64,000 nt of DNA from assembly GCF_029193595.2 (NCBI RefSeq), contig NZ_CP135052.1, forward strand, positions 4,154,001 through 4,218,000, written 5' to 3'. Of the stretch, positions 32,401 through 44,401 are shown piece by piece (within the stretch, counting starts at the first letter, position 1; each line of letters starts with the position of its first letter). This stretch comes from Providencia hangzhouensis. GTDB lineage: Bacteria > Pseudomonadota > Gammaproteobacteria > Enterobacterales > Enterobacteriaceae. The notes under the pieces are model-generated. The model was not told where the DNA came from and ran no database searches. It saw nothing but the letters and a program-made list of their open reading frames with translations. The translations under genes were made by a program, and so were the position numbers.

Positions 32401-32893
32401 TCTGAAACTCCTTAATTTGTACTTTAAAAAGATATCACTTTATTTGTTATACACTTAACACATTACGTATAAAAAACAATTTGTTAACAGATAGAGAGAG
32501 AGTTTAACGCAAGAGAACTTGTTTATTAATTGCCAGTATTCTAAACAAATTCCTTATCTGTTAATGAGATAACGGGCACTTTTTTAACAAATAGTTTTTC
32601 AGGGTATTGCATTTCGCACAATAAGTTGTTTTTAGTGTATATTATTCAATCAAAAATATTTTTATTAACAATAAATTTACAGCAGACATCTGAAAAATTC
32701 ATTGTTCTATTATGCTAATTTTTCATTCCCACAATTTACGATAAATAAATACTTCTGACTATCAGCTCGAAACAAGCTTATCTAACTTTAAGTTATTCAC
32801 TGGTTATAAAATCATCATAACGCAATTTTGTTGCATAAAAATGCACTTTTACGGATAATACAACTTGGTTCAATGCAAAAGAATGGGTTAATT
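32401..32893. promoter_or_regulatory. mdh-argR divergent regulatory region with ARG-box-like sites
   Basis: 493 bp without a gene. TTGCATAAAAATGCACTT (32831-32848) resembles the dyadic 18-bp ARG box, and a weaker second box follows at about 32852-32869 after 3 bp. The same tandem spacing is used by ArgR for autorepression in E. coli. Nearer mdh, TTAACAGATA (32484-32493) and TATCTGTTAA (32555-32564) are an inverted pair of unknown role. The rest is AT-rich. Confidence 0.55.
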
Positions 32894-33364
32894 ATGCGCA
32901 CTCCGTCTAAACAAGAAGACTTGGTTAAGGCTTTTAAAGCCCTACTTAAAGAAGAAAAATTTAGCTCGCAAGCTGAGATCGTCACAGCTTTGCAAGAAGA
33001 AGGCTTCGAAAATATTAACCAATCAAAGATTTCCAGAATGCTTACCAAATTTGGTGCAGTTCGCACCCGTAATGCAAAAATGGAAATGGTATATTGCCTG
33101 CCTACAGAGCCTGGTGTCCCTACCGCTACCAGTCCACTCAAAAACTTGGTTTTGGATATAGACTATAACCCTTCTGTTGTCGTGATCAGAACTAGCCCTG
33201 GTGCTGCACAGCTTATTGCACGTTTGTTAGATTCATTAGGCAAAGCTGAAGGGATTTTAGGTAGTATTGCTGGTGATGATACTATCTTCTCAACACCAGC
33301 AAATAATTTCACCACAAAAGAACTGTATGAAGCGATTCTAGCGTTATTTGAACAAGAGCTTTAA
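32894..33364 (+). CDS. argR: Arginine repressor ArgR
   Basis: 156 aa, equal to E. coli. The winged HTH ([40 protein letters not shown]) is followed by the hexamerisation/arginine domain with IAGDDTIF, whose Asp pair binds arginine. The frame extends upstream to 32828, but the family start MRTPSKQE is ATG 32894. It represses arginine biosynthesis and probably itself through the boxes just upstream. Confidence 0.98.
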   Translation: MRTPSKQEDLVKAFKALLKEEKFSSQAEIVTALQEEGFENINQSKISRMLTKFGAVRTRNAKMEMVYCLPTEPGVPTATSPLKNLVLDIDYNPSVVVIRTSPGAAQLIARLLDSLGKAEGILGSIAGDDTIFSTPANNFTTKELYEAILALFEQEL

Positions 33365-33382
33365 TCTATTGATATACATTAG

Positions 33383-33416
33383 CTTAAGAGGGAAATTGAT
33401 TTCCCTCTTAAGTTGT
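33383..33416 (+). terminator. argR terminator (hairpin copy 1)
   Basis: CTTAAGAGGGAAA-TTGA-TTTCCCTCTTAAG, a perfect 13-bp stem 18 bp after the argR stop. T-run is weak (TTGTTG). Its core recurs at 33550-33573. Confidence 0.65.
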
Positions 33417-33549
33417 TGACAAAGCGGGATAAAAGCGTGGTTTTTCCCACTTTGTGTTATCAGCCGAAAATCAATAAATTGATTTTCCTAGTTTATTTTC
33501 AAAACCTATTCGACTTGCTGCCAAACATAATATGTTTGTCAGCAGTCTG

Positions 33550-33582
33550 AGAGGGAAATTGATTTCCCTCTTATTGTTTTTG
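33550..33582 (+). terminator. Terminator-like hairpin copy 2
   Basis: The same 24-nt hairpin core as copy 1 (AGAGGGAAA-TTGA-TTTCCCTCT plus TA), here followed by TTGTTTTT, a better T-tract. It lies 40 bp upstream of the DUF6122-type gene. Confidence 0.65.
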
Positions 33583-33603
33583 TCTGTTTCTATTCTATTT
33601 TGA

Positions 33604-34048
<445 letters not shown>

Positions 34049-34072
34049 TATCAAATAGCTAGCTAAGAGAAT

Positions 34073-35455
34073 TTAATCATCTCGCTCTGTTTCTGCTTTC
34101 GCTTTCAAACCTGCGAGCAATTTGCCATGAATGCCACTAAAGCCACCGTTGCTCATCACCAAAATATGATCGCCCGGTTGTGCGGTTTCAATAATCATAT
34201 TGGTAAATGCCTCAATATCTGCACTCCAACGCGCGGGTTGGACGCATTTTTCAGCGATGTCTGTCACCATCCAAGGGATATTGGCGGGTTGGAAAAGAAA
34301 CACTTCATCTGCACGGCCAAGCGCAGGCGCAATATCATTTTTATTGATACCCATTTTCATCGTATTCGAGCGAGGTTCGAGCACCGCAAGAATACGTGAA
34401 GTTCCCCCAACTTTGCTGCGAAGTGCTTCTAACGTCGCCAAAATAGCAGTTGGATGATGTGCGAAGTCATCGTAAACACTGACACCATTTTCAACGCCTC
34501 GTAGCTCAAGACGACGACGTGCATTGATAAAACTATCTAAGGCGAGACAAGCTTCTTTTACTGGAACGCCCACATGGTGAGCCGCTGCAATCGCCATCAA
34601 TGCATTTTGGATATTGTGGTTACCCACTTGTGACCAAGTGACTTCTCCAACTTTTTCTTGTTGGTAATACACCGCAAAATGGCTGCCATCGTGGCTGAGC
34701 TTCTCAGCTTGCCATCCGCCATGCTCCCCGCCCACCAGCTCTTGTTCACTCCAGCAGCCCATTCCAATCACTTGTTTTAAATGATTGTCGTTGTCCGGTG
34801 TGAAAATTTTGCCACTGGCGGGCACAATACGTACAAGATGATGGAACTGTTTTTGAATCGCTTCGAGGTTTTCAAAGATATCCGCATGGTCGAATTCAAG
34901 GTTGTTCAATACCAAGGTTTTCGGGCTGTAATGAACAAATTTAGAACGTTTATCGAAGAATGCACAGTCATATTCATCAGCTTCGATGACAAAAAACGGG
35001 CTTTCACCAATCTTAGCGGAGACATCAAAGTTACCTGGGACACCGCCGATTAGAAAACCTGGCTTGTAACCGCAGTCTTCTAAGATCCACGCAAGCATCC
35101 CCGCGGTGGTCGTTTTTCCATGGGTCCCCGCCACAGCCAGTACCCAACGTTCCGGTAACACATAGTCATGGAGCCACTGTGGGCCAGAAGTATACGGCAA
35201 ACCTCTTTCTAATACGGCTTCAACACAAGGGTTTCCACGCGTCATTGCATTACCAATCACCACCATATCCGGTATTGGGTCAAGCTGAGCCGGATCATAC
35301 CCCTGAATAAGCTCAATCCCTTGATTTTCAAGCAATGTGCTCATCGGTGGATACACATTGGCATCCGAACCCGTCACTTTATGTCCTAAAGAACGAGCCA
35401 ATATTGCTAAGCTTCCCATAAAGGTACCGCATATACCTAAAATATGTATGTGCAT
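34073..35455 (-). CDS. mpl: Murein tripeptide ligase Mpl
   Basis: 460 aa Mur-ligase family enzyme that joins UDP-MurNAc to recycled L-Ala-gamma-D-Glu-mDAP tripeptide. The N-terminal Rossmann segment HILGICGTFMGSLA, ATP loop AGTHGKTTTAGM (109-120), ALMAIAAAHHVGV and DDFAHHPTAI are Mur signatures. The length fits E. coli Mpl (457 aa), and fbp is adjacent and divergent as in E. coli. Confidence 0.97.
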   Translation of the reverse strand: MHIHILGICGTFMGSLAILARSLGHKVTGSDANVYPPMSTLLENQGIELIQGYDPAQLDPIPDMVVIGNAMTRGNPCVEAVLERGLPYTSGPQWLHDYVLPERWVLAVAGTHGKTTTAGMLAWILEDCGYKPGFLIGGVPGNFDVSAKIGESPFFVIEADEYDCAFFDKRSKFVHYSPKTLVLNNLEFDHADIFENLEAIQKQFHHLVRIVPASGKIFTPDNDNHLKQVIGMGCWSEQELVGGEHGGWQAEKLSHDGSHFAVYYQQEKVGEVTWSQVGNHNIQNALMAIAAAHHVGVPVKEACLALDSFINARRRLELRGVENGVSVYDDFAHHPTAILATLEALRSKVGGTSRILAVLEPRSNTMKMGINKNDIAPALGRADEVFLFQPANIPWMVTDIAEKCVQPARWSADIEAFTNMIIETAQPGDHILVMSNGGFSGIHGKLLAGLKAKAETERDD

Positions 35456-35618
35456 TCTTTTTCATCCAATTAGCATGAGGTTGGTCACTATTCTACCCAT
35501 CAAAAACAGGTTTATAAATGCATTAACCTATTAATCTTTTTTTTATTTAGTTAAACTCTTCCCGCGCGAGGGTAAATGCCCCGCAAAACCTCTGTCAATT
35601 TTATTCAGGACCTTCGTC

Positions 35619-36626
35619 ATGAAAACATTAGGCGAATTCATCGTCGAAAAGCAACAAGATTTTCCTCATGCAACAGGTGAGCTGACTTCTTTATTATCAG
35701 CTATCAAACTGGGCGCTAAAATTATCCATCGTGATATTAATAAAGCTGGACTTGTCGATATTCTTGGCACTAACGGTGTTTCGAATATTCAAGGTGAAGT
35801 TCAGATGAAGCTTGACCTGTATGCAAACGAAAAACTGAAAGCGGCTTTAAAAGCACGCGGAGAAGTCGCCGGTATCGCCTCTGAAGAAGAAGATGAAATT
35901 GTCATTTTCGAAGGAGACCGCGCAGAAAACGCAAAATATGTTGTTTTAATGGACCCACTTGATGGTTCTTCAAACATCGATGTAAACGTTTCCGTTGGAA
36001 CAATTTTCTCAATCTACCATCGTATCACGCCAATTGGCCAACCGGTTACAGAAGCGGATTTCCTGCAACCTGGTAACCGCCAAGTGGCTGCGGGCTACGT
36101 GGTTTACGGTTCATCAACGATGTTGGTTTACACCACTGGTGTTGGTGTACATGCGTTTACTTACGACCCATCATTGGGCGTGTTCTGCTTGTCTCATGAA
36201 AAAGTGATGTTCCCATCAGAAGGAAAAATGTACTCCATCAATGAAGGTAACTATATTAAGTTCCCGATGGGTGTTAAAAAGTACATTAAATATTGCCAAG
36301 AAGAAGATAAAGCAACAAATCGTCCGTATACCACGCGTTATATCGGTTCTTTGGTTGCAGACTTCCATCGTAACTTGCTCAAAGGGGGAATTTATATTTA
36401 CCCAAGTACGGCAAGCCATCCAAATGGGAAACTGCGCCTTCTGTACGAATGTAACCCAATTGCATTTTTAGCAGAACAAGCCGGTGGTAAAGCCAGTGAC
36501 GGAGCAAACCGCATTTTAGATATCATACCTAGCGAATTACACCAACGTGCGCCGTTCTTTGTCGGAACTGAGTCGATGGTAGAAAAAGCAGAATCATTTA
36601 TGCGTGAATTCCCTGACACGGAATAA
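35619..36626 (+). CDS. fbp: Class I fructose-1,6-bisphosphatase
   Basis: 335 aa gluconeogenic enzyme (E. coli 332). The metal site [10 protein letters not shown] is at 112-121, EEEDE lies near 89-93, and the substrate segment [20 protein letters not shown] is present. It is divergent from mpl and followed by a strong terminator. Confidence 0.98.
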   Translation: MKTLGEFIVEKQQDFPHATGELTSLLSAIKLGAKIIHRDINKAGLVDILGTNGVSNIQGEVQMKLDLYANEKLKAALKARGEVAGIASEEEDEIVIFEGDRAENAKYVVLMDPLDGSSNIDVNVSVGTIFSIYHRITPIGQPVTEADFLQPGNRQVAAGYVVYGSSTMLVYTTGVGVHAFTYDPSLGVFCLSHEKVMFPSEGKMYSINEGNYIKFPMGVKKYIKYCQEEDKATNRPYTTRYIGSLVADFHRNLLKGGIYIYPSTASHPNGKLRLLYECNPIAFLAEQAGGKASDGANRILDIIPSELHQRAPFFVGTESMVEKAESFMREFPDTE

Positions 36627-36643
36627 TCTAATTCATTAATTAT

Positions 36644-36668
36644 AAGGCGGGGCTTCCCGCCTTTTTTG
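36644..36668 (+). terminator. fbp terminator
   Basis: AAGGCGGG-GCTT-CCCGCCTT followed by TTTTG. Confidence 0.85.
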
Positions 36669-36689
36669 TCCCTTTTTTTCACCAACTAG

Positions 36690-36718
36690 TGAGTTTTGTC
36701 CCCTTTTACGGCTATAAT
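36690..36718 (+). promoter_or_regulatory. Candidate ppa promoter
   Basis: TATAAT at 36713-36718 lies about 110 bp before ppa. The -35 region (about TGAGTT) is poor, so only the -10 is convincing. Confidence 0.35.
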
Positions 36719-36831
36719 GTCCCTCACGCTATCTACTCTATTATTTAATTTGCCTAAAGGCGGCAATAAATGCGATGCCAGCGACAAATTAAAATGAGTA
36801 AATTCATTATTCACACAAAGGATACATTTAA

Positions 36832-37362
36832 ATGGGCCTGAACAATGTACCGGCAGGTAAAGATCTGCCAGAAGATATCTATGTTATCATCGAAATCCCT
36901 GCGAACGCAGATCCTATCAAATATGAAGTTGATAAAGAGTCTGGTGCGCTGTTTGTAGACCGTTTCATGTCAACAGCGATGTTCTATCCATGCAACTATG
37001 GTTACATCAACAACACCCTGTCTTTAGATGGTGACCCAGTTGATGTATTAGTTCCAACTCCATACCCATTGCAACCAGGCTCAGTCATCCGTTGCCGTCC
37101 TGTTGGCGTACTGAAAATGACTGACGAGTCTGGTGAAGATGCAAAATTAGTGGCTGTTCCGCACACTAAATTAAGCAAAGAATACGATCACATTAAAGAT
37201 GTGAACGACCTGCCAGAATTACTGCGTGCTCAAATTACTCACTTCTTTGAACATTACAAAGATTTAGAAAAAGGTAAGTGGGTTAAAGTTGATGGTTGGG
37301 AAGACGCGGCATCTGCAAAAGCAGAGATCATCGAATCTTTCGAACGCGCTGCAAAAAAATAA
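36832..37362 (+). CDS. ppa: Inorganic pyrophosphatase
   Basis: 176 aa family I enzyme. The metal-binding aspartates D66, D68 and D71 lie in [18 protein letters not shown] and DWGWED-type C-terminal [14 protein letters not shown] match E. coli. It hydrolyses PPi from biosynthesis. It is followed by a terminator and convergent with ytfP. Confidence 0.98.
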   Translation: MGLNNVPAGKDLPEDIYVIIEIPANADPIKYEVDKESGALFVDRFMSTAMFYPCNYGYINNTLSLDGDPVDVLVPTPYPLQPGSVIRCRPVGVLKMTDESGEDAKLVAVPHTKLSKEYDHIKDVNDLPELLRAQITHFFEHYKDLEKGKWVKVDGWEDAASAKAEIIESFERAAKK

Positions 37363-37384
37363 TCCCCCTATAGGGAGATTATGA

Positions 37385-37413
37385 AAGCTCTGGTTAATAC
37401 CAGGGCTTTTTTT
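37385..37413 (+). terminator. ppa terminator
   Basis: AAGCTCTGG-TTAATA-CCAGGGCTT followed by TTTTT; the stem has one G-T pair. Confidence 0.8.
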
Positions 37414-37441
37414 ATGGGTTATAATCAGTTAATTAATCTAT

Positions 37442-37469
37442 AAAAAACGCCAGCTATCATAGCTGGCGT
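37442..37469 (-). terminator. tamA-tamB-ytfP operon terminator
   Basis: On the minus strand ACGCCAGCTA-TGA-TAGCTGGCGT then TTTTTA, located 40 bp past the ytfP stop. Confidence 0.85.
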
Positions 37470-37506
37470 CCTGTATAACTATAGCATTCAATATAATATT
37501 GGATAG

Positions 37507-37854
37507 CTACTTTTCTTCATCACGTTTCAACCAGTCGCCACTTTTTATTTGGCGTAGACCATCAACGGAATGTTTATATAGATAAATCCAAGCGTTACCA
37601 TACGGCGTTGGGATGAGCTCCCTCACATAGTCTTGAGAATTTTTCTTTAGCTCATCTAACTCTGTCAAAATGGACGGGTTGATTCGATAAACTTCGCACT
37701 CTATCGCCCCATCCCCTTTGACAACCGCTGGATAATATCCAAGATCATACAGTTCATAGCCTTCTAGCTTATGCTCACCAAGTAGCTGAGCATAAGTCAT
37801 CCAGTGATGATTTCCTTGCTTTTGTCTTAAGCTGCCATAAACAATTACACGCAT
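37507..37854 (-). CDS. ytfP: Gamma-glutamylcyclotransferase-like protein YtfP
   Basis: 115 aa GGCT-fold protein. The N-terminal VYGSLRQKQGNHHW matches the substrate loop VYGSLR of the family; LTELDELKKNSQDYVRELI contains the acidic residues expected in the pocket. It is 3 bp after tamB and the last gene of the tamA-tamB-ytfP operon. Its substrate is unproven. Confidence 0.93.
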   Translation of the reverse strand: MRVIVYGSLRQKQGNHHWMTYAQLLGEHKLEGYELYDLGYYPAVVKGDGAIECEVYRINPSILTELDELKKNSQDYVRELIPTPYGNAWIYLYKHSVDGLRQIKSGDWLKRDEEK

Positions 37855-37857
37855 AAT

Positions 37858-40800
37858 CTAAAACTCAAATTGGTAAAGGAGATCCAATGCCTGATTAACA
37901 CCAGACACAGCTTCTAAATACAGTTTTGGCATCAATCGATAACGTAAAGTTAACGTCGCCAATGAGTCAAAGATACCAACTCCATACTTCACTTGTAAAT
38001 CATTAGTGATCTTACCACTTACAACGACTTGAGAACCATCCCCCACACCTTGGGTATCGACGGCTAAATCAGAGACCCCAAATGTCTCACCAATTTTGCC
38101 CACGAGTTGCCCACTTTGTGCTACACCTAAGCCTATTAACATAGATGTCATTTGTGAACCATTTGCGTCCCCACTGTCTAAGCCCTCTCCTCTTAATAAG
38201 TAAGACAGCGCTTCTTGTTGTGTTTTCGCCGGTTCAGAGAATATTTCTACTTTCGGTTTATCTGCAAGCCCAGTGACCTTCACCCCTGCAATCACGCCAT
38301 CTGCCGTGTTGTCTGGGTTACGTATAGCTTCTAAGTTTAAGAATGGTTGGTCCGCAGGGCCTGAGAACTGAATTTGCCCCTTACGTACAATCAAATCTTG
38401 CCCATAAGCACGGAAACGACCAGCTGGAATATCCACCTGACCATTGATGTGCAAGCCATGGATATTTTGAACCACTTTCAATAAACCCGTCAGGCGCGCT
38501 TTTAAGCCAAACGCATCCAATCGAACATCGTTACCAATTTTAATATCCAAATTGGTCTGAATAGGAATGGATGGCGCTTTTTGTTCAATTGGCTGTAAGT
38601 TGCTATCTAACATCACCACATCTGAAGATGCGCTTACCGCCGACTCAGGGAGCTCTTGAACAGTAATTCGAGCCCATGGAATATTGACCGTACCATTTAA
38701 CGTGAGTACCGAAGGTGATGCATCAAATACAATATCCGGTTGAACATCAATTTGGATCATCGGCGGTAAAGAAACACGGAGGTTATTACCTCGCGCCATG
38801 ATTTTTGCACGCCATGCATCAATATTGCGCCAATCTGCGTCACCATCAATGTTCAGATAGCCCTCTGGCGTGTTTATCTGACCATTCATGACTGAGCTCG
38901 TGCCGTTGAAATTAACACCTAAATGACCACTTTTGATATCAAACGGGATCATTGCAGATCTCACTTCTAAACTCGAAAGCGCTAAATTACCATTTAATAA
39001 CGGGTTATTCGCTGACCCGCCTAAGCGTAGATTTCCACTTAAACGGCCATTCGCCACTTCCTTCTGGCCCAGTAACGGCTTGATTAAATCTAATGTCACC
39101 GAATTAATTTCAACATTACCCGACAACAAGCGACGTTTCTCAATATCAGACACTTGGATGTTACCGCGCATCTGTCCGTTATTAGCCAACCCAAATAACC
39201 AACTAAGGTCAGCCTTACCATTTTTCAACCCAGCACTTAACGTTAAGGTATCAAAAGCAATAGGCAAACGGGTTCCATCCACGAACTGAACCGCTTTGAC
39301 ATCATTTCCTCGCAAGTCCAGCTTCACTTGTGGCATGCTGCCATCCGCTTTCCAAATGGCATTGGCTTTACCCGTAAATACGCCACTGACTCGAGTATCT
39401 TGTGGCATAAATGGTTTAAGCATTGCGAGATCAAAACGTTCTAGCACGATATCCGCGCTACCACTTTTACCCGCTTTAATCGGTTTTGGTACACACAAAC
39501 GGGCATTCGGGTTAACCCAACAATGTCTGCCAATGGTCACTTCTTGTGTTTGGTTGGCATAATCGAGTGACATTGCTTGGTTTAAGCGCCATTCACCCAC
39601 CACCGTATCAAATAAGGTATTGGTTAAATTCCCTTTCCACACTTCAGTCTGCCGGTCAAAACTCCCCGCTAATGCTAATTGCCCAGAAACCGGCTCACCC
39701 TTCATATTTAATTTTAAAGTGTGCTGTTTTTCACTGCCTTTCGCATCTAAAGTCAGGTTATTGACGACAAGATCGCCTTGTTTTAGCTGACGCAGAACAA
39801 CGGATAAATCCCCTTTAATTTGTTCGCCTGTTGCCACATTTCCTTTGATAACAACATTTTCGATAGCAAGGTCATCCTGCCACTTCACACCGCGTGCCGT
39901 AAGGTCAACAAGGGCTTCTGGTGTTTGTAAATTACCACGTAATTTCACATCACCCGCAATCACACCACCTAAGCCCGGTAGCAAACCATTGAGTGCAGGG
40001 GCATTAATTTTGGCATCAAGATTCCATTTATCGGCAAGAGAACCTTTTACATCAACATTGTTTTTACCTAATGCCAAATTAAAGTTCGGAATATCCCATT
40101 GGCCTGCTGCGTTACCTTTGGCTTTACCCCGTGCTTTTAAAAGATTATTTTTAACATTACCGTCTAAAATAATTTCAGGAATATCCAACTGCCAGCTGCC
40201 ACCGTATAAACTTCCGCGAGTGGCAATTTTGCCATCCACTTTAGCAGGCCATTCAGGGTACTGTTTTGCCGTATTAATACCCGAAAGAGTCAATACTGCA
40301 TTCCAACTAATCGCCTTGCTCCAGTCCGCAACGCCAGTAATATCCGCATTACCTTGCAAAGCGGCTAAACGTAAGCGAGTTAAATTAATTTGCTCTTCAT
40401 TACCTTTCGCATCTAATAACAAGGTAGAAGGAGGGAGATCCTGCCCAGTGATCGCTGAGCGTACAGACATATCATAAGCCGATGGCCGGCCATTTAGGCG
40501 CAGACGTGTCCCATCGAGTTGATATTGCGCATCCCCCACTAACGGCCACGTTAACTTATCACTTTCTAATGTAAGCAAAATAGGCAGGTCTGCTTGTGAC
40601 AAATCCGTTTCTGCATCTAGTTTTGCATTAATTGGCCCATGTAAATTCAATGCCAATTTTAGCTCATCAATCAAACCGCCTTTTAAGGAGAGATCTACCT
40701 TTTGCCCATCTAAATCGTCTAAACGGCTTTCCCCCACGACTGACAATGAGACTGGCCATTTATCTTGCAAGGTCGCCGTGCCAGATAACGCAATATTCCC

Positions 40801-41634
40801 CTGCGGTGCATCGACTTTTAACTGTTTAACGAGAACTTGTTGCCCTTCATTTGAAAGACTCAGGTGCAATTGGTTAATTTTGAGATCAGTCGCACCCGTT
40901 AATTGAAAATTCGAAGCATTAATACCGTCGACATTCAAATCAACAGGTAAAATAACTTCGGGTAATTCAGCAAGTAACGGTTTAGAAAATAGCGCTTTTA
41001 ATTCATCTGCTAATGATTTTTGTTCATTAATCGGCGTTGGCTCTGGCTGTTTTTCTTCAGCGACGACATCTGATTTGGTTTCAGGTAAATTAATCGCCAA
41101 ATCAATGATATCAGTTGGAATAATAGTGATCGCTTTCCCTTCCCACGTGACCCCTGTGGTAAATTTAGCTAAATCAATATCCATACCATCCACATTGACG
41201 TGCGTTGAAACCAAAGCCAATTGATTCAAACGAATAGTCAAAGGCGCCTTGAGTTCAGTCAAAGGTTCAGATGGTGGCGTTTCTTCAGCAGGGGGAAATT
41301 GGGTGGTATCGACAGTAACAGTAACATTTTCCGTGCCTAAGTTGTCGACACATAGCTCACGGCTTGTTAAACAACCTAGACGTACCGCTAAATTTAATTT
41401 CCCCGCATTAACATCAACTCCCGGCATTTGATATTTAACGCCACTTAGCGTTAAGTTACTAATATCACCGTCAATTTTATCAATGGTTAATTCAGGAACA
41501 AAACGTGTCGCTGTATTTAATGCAAAGTGAAGACCTGATTGCGTTCCAATCACCCAACTGAGTGCGGCAACAACCAGAACGAGAATTAATAAAATGGAAA
41601 GACTGGTCCATTTTAGCCACTTCAACCACCTCAT
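37858..41634 (-). CDS. tamB: Translocation and assembly module inner-membrane protein TamB
   Basis: 1258 aa (E. coli 1259). One N-terminal TM helix (residues about 13-32) anchors a long beta-rich periplasmic body, ending in the conserved DUF490 domain ([40 protein letters not shown]). With TamA it aids outer-membrane protein insertion and phospholipid transport. Its ATG overlaps the tamA stop by 4 bp. Several long shadow frames on the plus strand inside it are not genes. Confidence 0.97.
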   Translation of the reverse strand: MRWLKWLKWTSLSILLILVLVVAALSWVIGTQSGLHFALNTATRFVPELTIDKIDGDISNLTLSGVKYQMPGVDVNAGKLNLAVRLGCLTSRELCVDNLGTENVTVTVDTTQFPPAEETPPSEPLTELKAPLTIRLNQLALVSTHVNVDGMDIDLAKFTTGVTWEGKAITIIPTDIIDLAINLPETKSDVVAEEKQPEPTPINEQKSLADELKALFSKPLLAELPEVILPVDLNVDGINASNFQLTGATDLKINQLHLSLSNEGQQVLVKQLKVDAPQGNIALSGTATLQDKWPVSLSVVGESRLDDLDGQKVDLSLKGGLIDELKLALNLHGPINAKLDAETDLSQADLPILLTLESDKLTWPLVGDAQYQLDGTRLRLNGRPSAYDMSVRSAITGQDLPPSTLLLDAKGNEEQINLTRLRLAALQGNADITGVADWSKAISWNAVLTLSGINTAKQYPEWPAKVDGKIATRGSLYGGSWQLDIPEIILDGNVKNNLLKARGKAKGNAAGQWDIPNFNLALGKNNVDVKGSLADKWNLDAKINAPALNGLLPGLGGVIAGDVKLRGNLQTPEALVDLTARGVKWQDDLAIENVVIKGNVATGEQIKGDLSVVLRQLKQGDLVVNNLTLDAKGSEKQHTLKLNMKGEPVSGQLALAGSFDRQTEVWKGNLTNTLFDTVVGEWRLNQAMSLDYANQTQEVTIGRHCWVNPNARLCVPKPIKAGKSGSADIVLERFDLAMLKPFMPQDTRVSGVFTGKANAIWKADGSMPQVKLDLRGNDVKAVQFVDGTRLPIAFDTLTLSAGLKNGKADLSWLFGLANNGQMRGNIQVSDIEKRRLLSGNVEINSVTLDLIKPLLGQKEVANGRLSGNLRLGGSANNPLLNGNLALSSLEVRSAMIPFDIKSGHLGVNFNGTSSVMNGQINTPEGYLNIDGDADWRNIDAWRAKIMARGNNLRVSLPPMIQIDVQPDIVFDASPSVLTLNGTVNIPWARITVQELPESAVSASSDVVMLDSNLQPIEQKAPSIPIQTNLDIKIGNDVRLDAFGLKARLTGLLKVVQNIHGLHINGQVDIPAGRFRAYGQDLIVRKGQIQFSGPADQPFLNLEAIRNPDNTADGVIAGVKVTGLADKPKVEIFSEPAKTQQEALSYLLRGEGLDSGDANGSQMTSMLIGLGVAQSGQLVGKIGETFGVSDLAVDTQGVGDGSQVVVSGKITNDLQVKYGVGIFDSLATLTLRYRLMPKLYLEAVSGVNQALDLLYQFEF

Positions 41635-43415
41635 AACTCAGTCCCCAAGCCGATATAAAACTGTATTTTGTTGTTATCTGGATCACCGATAGGTTTTGCT
41701 AAGTCTAATTTTATTGGACCAACCGGTGAGACCCAGCGGATACCGACTCCCGCACCCGTTTTAAAATCATTATCTTTAAAGTTATCAACGGCTTCACCAC
41801 TATCAATAAAGGTCGCTCCCCACCAATTTCCTGTAAAGTTATATTGGTATTCCACAGAGCCTACCGCCAATTTTGATGCCCCTGTCAGCTTACCTTTACT
41901 ATCTTCTGGCGAGATCTTTTGATAACCATATCCACGCACGCTACCATCACCACCCGCAAAGAAACGCAAGTCCGGTGGAACTTTGTCGAAGTCATTGGTT
42001 TCAATCCAACCGATATTTCCACGAACGACAAAGCGATGCCCCTCCCATGGCGTTCTGATCCATACATTTTTGGCTTGTAGTACAGCGAAGTCGATATCTG
42101 AACCCCAAATTTTATTCGAATAATCAATAGAATAACGTTGGCTATCTCCCCATGTTGGCATCACACCGCCGCGTTGGCGAATGCGGCTTACATAGGCCCC
42201 GGGATATAGCAACATCGTCGTATTCGTCACATTAGCTTGGGTAAAGTTACTCAGCATCCAACGCATGTTTACGCCATATTGCCAACCGGATGAATAATCC
42301 CAGTTACGAGACACATTCAAGGTCGTTGTATTCGCTTGTGTATCATTCAAATCTGTCCGTTTAAAGCCCCCTTGAACCGCATAATATTGCTCAAGCGGGT
42401 TCGCTTTTAATGGAATTTTATAACTCGCATCAATTAATTGTTCTGGTTGGGATAAACTAATATTTGACGTTAAACTCTGCCCACGAGAGTTAATCCAAGG
42501 CTTATTCCATGTGGCTTTAACGCGAGGGCCGACATCGGTGGCATAGCCTCCCCCAAGCTCAATAAAGTTTTTCGCTCTAGGGGTCATTACCGCTTCCATC
42601 GGTAACTCATAAGAATTTGCTTTGCGCGCACTCACAATACGCGGTGTCACAATTGCAGAAGAGAACCAACCTGTTTCAGCTAACCGACGGTTAAACTCAG
42701 CAAGTTGCTCTGATGTGTAGTATTCCCCTTTTTTAAAAGGGGCTAGGTTATTCAGGTAATCTTCTCGGATTTGTGAACCTGAATAAGAAATTGCACCAAA
42801 CCGATAACGTTCACCACTGTTAAAATCAAAATCCCAATAAGCCGCATGGTGATCAAGAGAAATACCCAGTTGGCTTTTCTCCATCATCGCATCAAAATAA
42901 CCTTTGCGAACAGCTAAACTACTAAAGCGTCCTTTAAATTCTTCGTATTCGCCATCATTTTGAACTGTATCAAGCTTTGGCGTATATTGTTTGAGCATCT
43001 TTTCATAGTCGGGATCCGTTTTTGCTCCACCTTGCAATTCAACAGTCACTCCCTTCAATAAAATAGGTTCTCCAGGAGTGACCTTGGCGGTTAAAACGGA
43101 ACGAGCAGGCGGGGTTTTTTCTTCATAGCTAAATTCAACCGTGGGTTGGTAGTAACCTAAAGGCTTTAAACCTTCTTTAATTGCTTTCTCAACACGGGCT
43201 CGAAAACGACCATTTGGCACAACTTCATCTTGCGATATATTAGACAGTTGTACTCGAACGTTTTGATTAAGTTGTCCTTCAAGGCCTTCAATATTAAGAC
43301 GAAGATTAGCTGCGTGTACCACTGGCACTGCCGCAGTTAGGCAGAGAAAACAAATTAGAGGGTATTTCGACACGCCTACTCCTAAGGTGATTGTTCGATT
43401 GACTAAATACTTCAT
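41631..43415 (-). CDS. tamA: Translocation and assembly module outer-membrane protein TamA
   Basis: 594 aa Omp85-family protein. The signal peptide ends near VPVVHA (residue about 35), then three POTRA domains (first: [20 protein letters not shown]) and a C-terminal 16-strand barrel with [16 protein letters not shown] (VRGY lid-lock motif) and [13 protein letters not shown]. It is longer at the N-terminus than E. coli TamA (577 aa). It is divergent from msrA, as in E. coli. Confidence 0.97.
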   Translation of the reverse strand: MKYLVNRTITLGVGVSKYPLICFLCLTAAVPVVHAANLRLNIEGLEGQLNQNVRVQLSNISQDEVVPNGRFRARVEKAIKEGLKPLGYYQPTVEFSYEEKTPPARSVLTAKVTPGEPILLKGVTVELQGGAKTDPDYEKMLKQYTPKLDTVQNDGEYEEFKGRFSSLAVRKGYFDAMMEKSQLGISLDHHAAYWDFDFNSGERYRFGAISYSGSQIREDYLNNLAPFKKGEYYTSEQLAEFNRRLAETGWFSSAIVTPRIVSARKANSYELPMEAVMTPRAKNFIELGGGYATDVGPRVKATWNKPWINSRGQSLTSNISLSQPEQLIDASYKIPLKANPLEQYYAVQGGFKRTDLNDTQANTTTLNVSRNWDYSSGWQYGVNMRWMLSNFTQANVTNTTMLLYPGAYVSRIRQRGGVMPTWGDSQRYSIDYSNKIWGSDIDFAVLQAKNVWIRTPWEGHRFVVRGNIGWIETNDFDKVPPDLRFFAGGDGSVRGYGYQKISPEDSKGKLTGASKLAVGSVEYQYNFTGNWWGATFIDSGEAVDNFKDNDFKTGAGVGIRWVSPVGPIKLDLAKPIGDPDNNKIQFYIGLGTEL

Positions 43416-43506
43416 ATCAATTTATTTTGAGTAAAATTCGCCATATACACAAGTTTTTATCCCTATTTTTAGATTATTTGTGTGGTCAATACATATAGGA
43501 ATCATT

Positions 43507-44148
43507 ATGCCTTTTAATAAATTTCACTCTGCAAGTATTGCACAACCTCTGCCCGGCAGAGCAACTGCTATGACTTACTCACCATATCATGCGCTTAACC
43601 ATCATTCGATTGAGATTATTCCTAAGAATATGGAAATTGCTTATTTTGCCATGGGCTGTTTTTGGGGAGTTGAACGATTATTTTGGCAGCAAGCTGGGGT
43701 TTATTCAACTTCTGCTGGGTATTGTGGTGGAGTGACCCCTAACCCGACCTACGAGGAAGTTTGCTCTGGACGAACTGGCCACGCAGAAGCGGTTCGTGTC
43801 GTTTTTGATCCGCAAGTTATCAGTTACTCTCAACTATTGACATTATTTTGGGAAAACCATGACCCTGCACAAGGCATGCGCCAAGGAAATGACATGGGAA
43901 GCCAATATCGTTCCGCAATTTATACTGTGTCAGATGAGCAAGACCAGCAAGCGATGGAAACACTGCAAGCTTACCAAAATGCAATGATAGCGCAGCATGA
44001 CTCTCGTGCAATCACGACCGAAATAGCGCCCTTAGACACTTTCTATTTTGCCGAAGATTACCACCAGCAGTACTTATACAAAAACCCGAATGGATATTGC
44101 GGATTAGGAGGGATTGGTATCTGTTTACCACCTTCGTTAAACAAATAA
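43507..44148 (+). CDS. msrA: Peptide methionine-S-sulfoxide reductase MsrA
   Basis: 213 aa. Catalytic C51 lies in [10 protein letters not shown]; resolving C198 and C206 lie in [31 protein letters not shown] is a family signature. AGGA six bases before ATG 43507 and alignment with E. coli fix the start over a frame from 43480. It repairs oxidised methionine in proteins. It is divergent from tamA. Confidence 0.97.
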   Translation: MPFNKFHSASIAQPLPGRATAMTYSPYHALNHHSIEIIPKNMEIAYFAMGCFWGVERLFWQQAGVYSTSAGYCGGVTPNPTYEEVCSGRTGHAEAVRVVFDPQVISYSQLLTLFWENHDPAQGMRQGNDMGSQYRSAIYTVSDEQDQQAMETLQAYQNAMIAQHDSRAITTEIAPLDTFYFAEDYHQQYLYKNPNGYCGLGGIGICLPPSLNK

Positions 44149-44170
44149 ATCAATAACTTAATACAGTGAG

Positions 44171-44234
44171 TTCATCTTCCCAACCATTCAAGTTGCTTTT
44201 CAATATGACTTAAAGCAGCTTGAATGATGATGAA
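44171..44234. repeat. Hairpin related to the rpsO palindromic repeat
   Basis: ATTCAAGTTGCTTT (44186-44199) pairs with AAAGCAGCTTGAAT (44212-44225) with one mismatch; TTCATC (44171-44176) pairs with GATGAA (44229-44234) outside it. The CAAGTTGC arm matches the arm of the repeat at 7208-7335, so it may be a short or decayed copy. No T-tract. Confidence 0.5.
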
Positions 44235-44287
44235 TATCTAGGCAGATAAATCACCTCAGTGCTATACTAATGCAACATATCAACAAT

Positions 44288-44304
44288 TTGCGCATATTGC
44301 GCAA
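44288..44304. promoter_or_regulatory. Palindromic operator-like site upstream of paeA
   Basis: TTGCGCA-TAT-TGCGCAA is a perfect 17-bp dyad about 98 bp before paeA. A TATACT -10-like hexamer is at 44263-44268. GCAACATAT occurs on both sides. A regulator-binding site is plausible; none is identified. Confidence 0.4.
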
Positions 44305-44401
44305 CATATATTTGCATACTCAATATATTTAAATACACGAGACTATGCCTTCAGAGATTTTTGAATTTTATGGATTCTTCCTTTGATTGGCTGGATAACT
44401 T

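Noticed and set aside
33383..33582. Considered as the beginning of a CRISPR array because a 24-nt unit repeats
   Set aside because: Only two copies, 163 bp apart, each a self-complementary terminator hairpin; no further repeats or cas genes.
39845..40477. 210-codon plus-strand frame inside tamB, with other long frames nearby
   Set aside because: Antisense to a full-length tamB with intact coding sense; codon use and composition look like a shadow.
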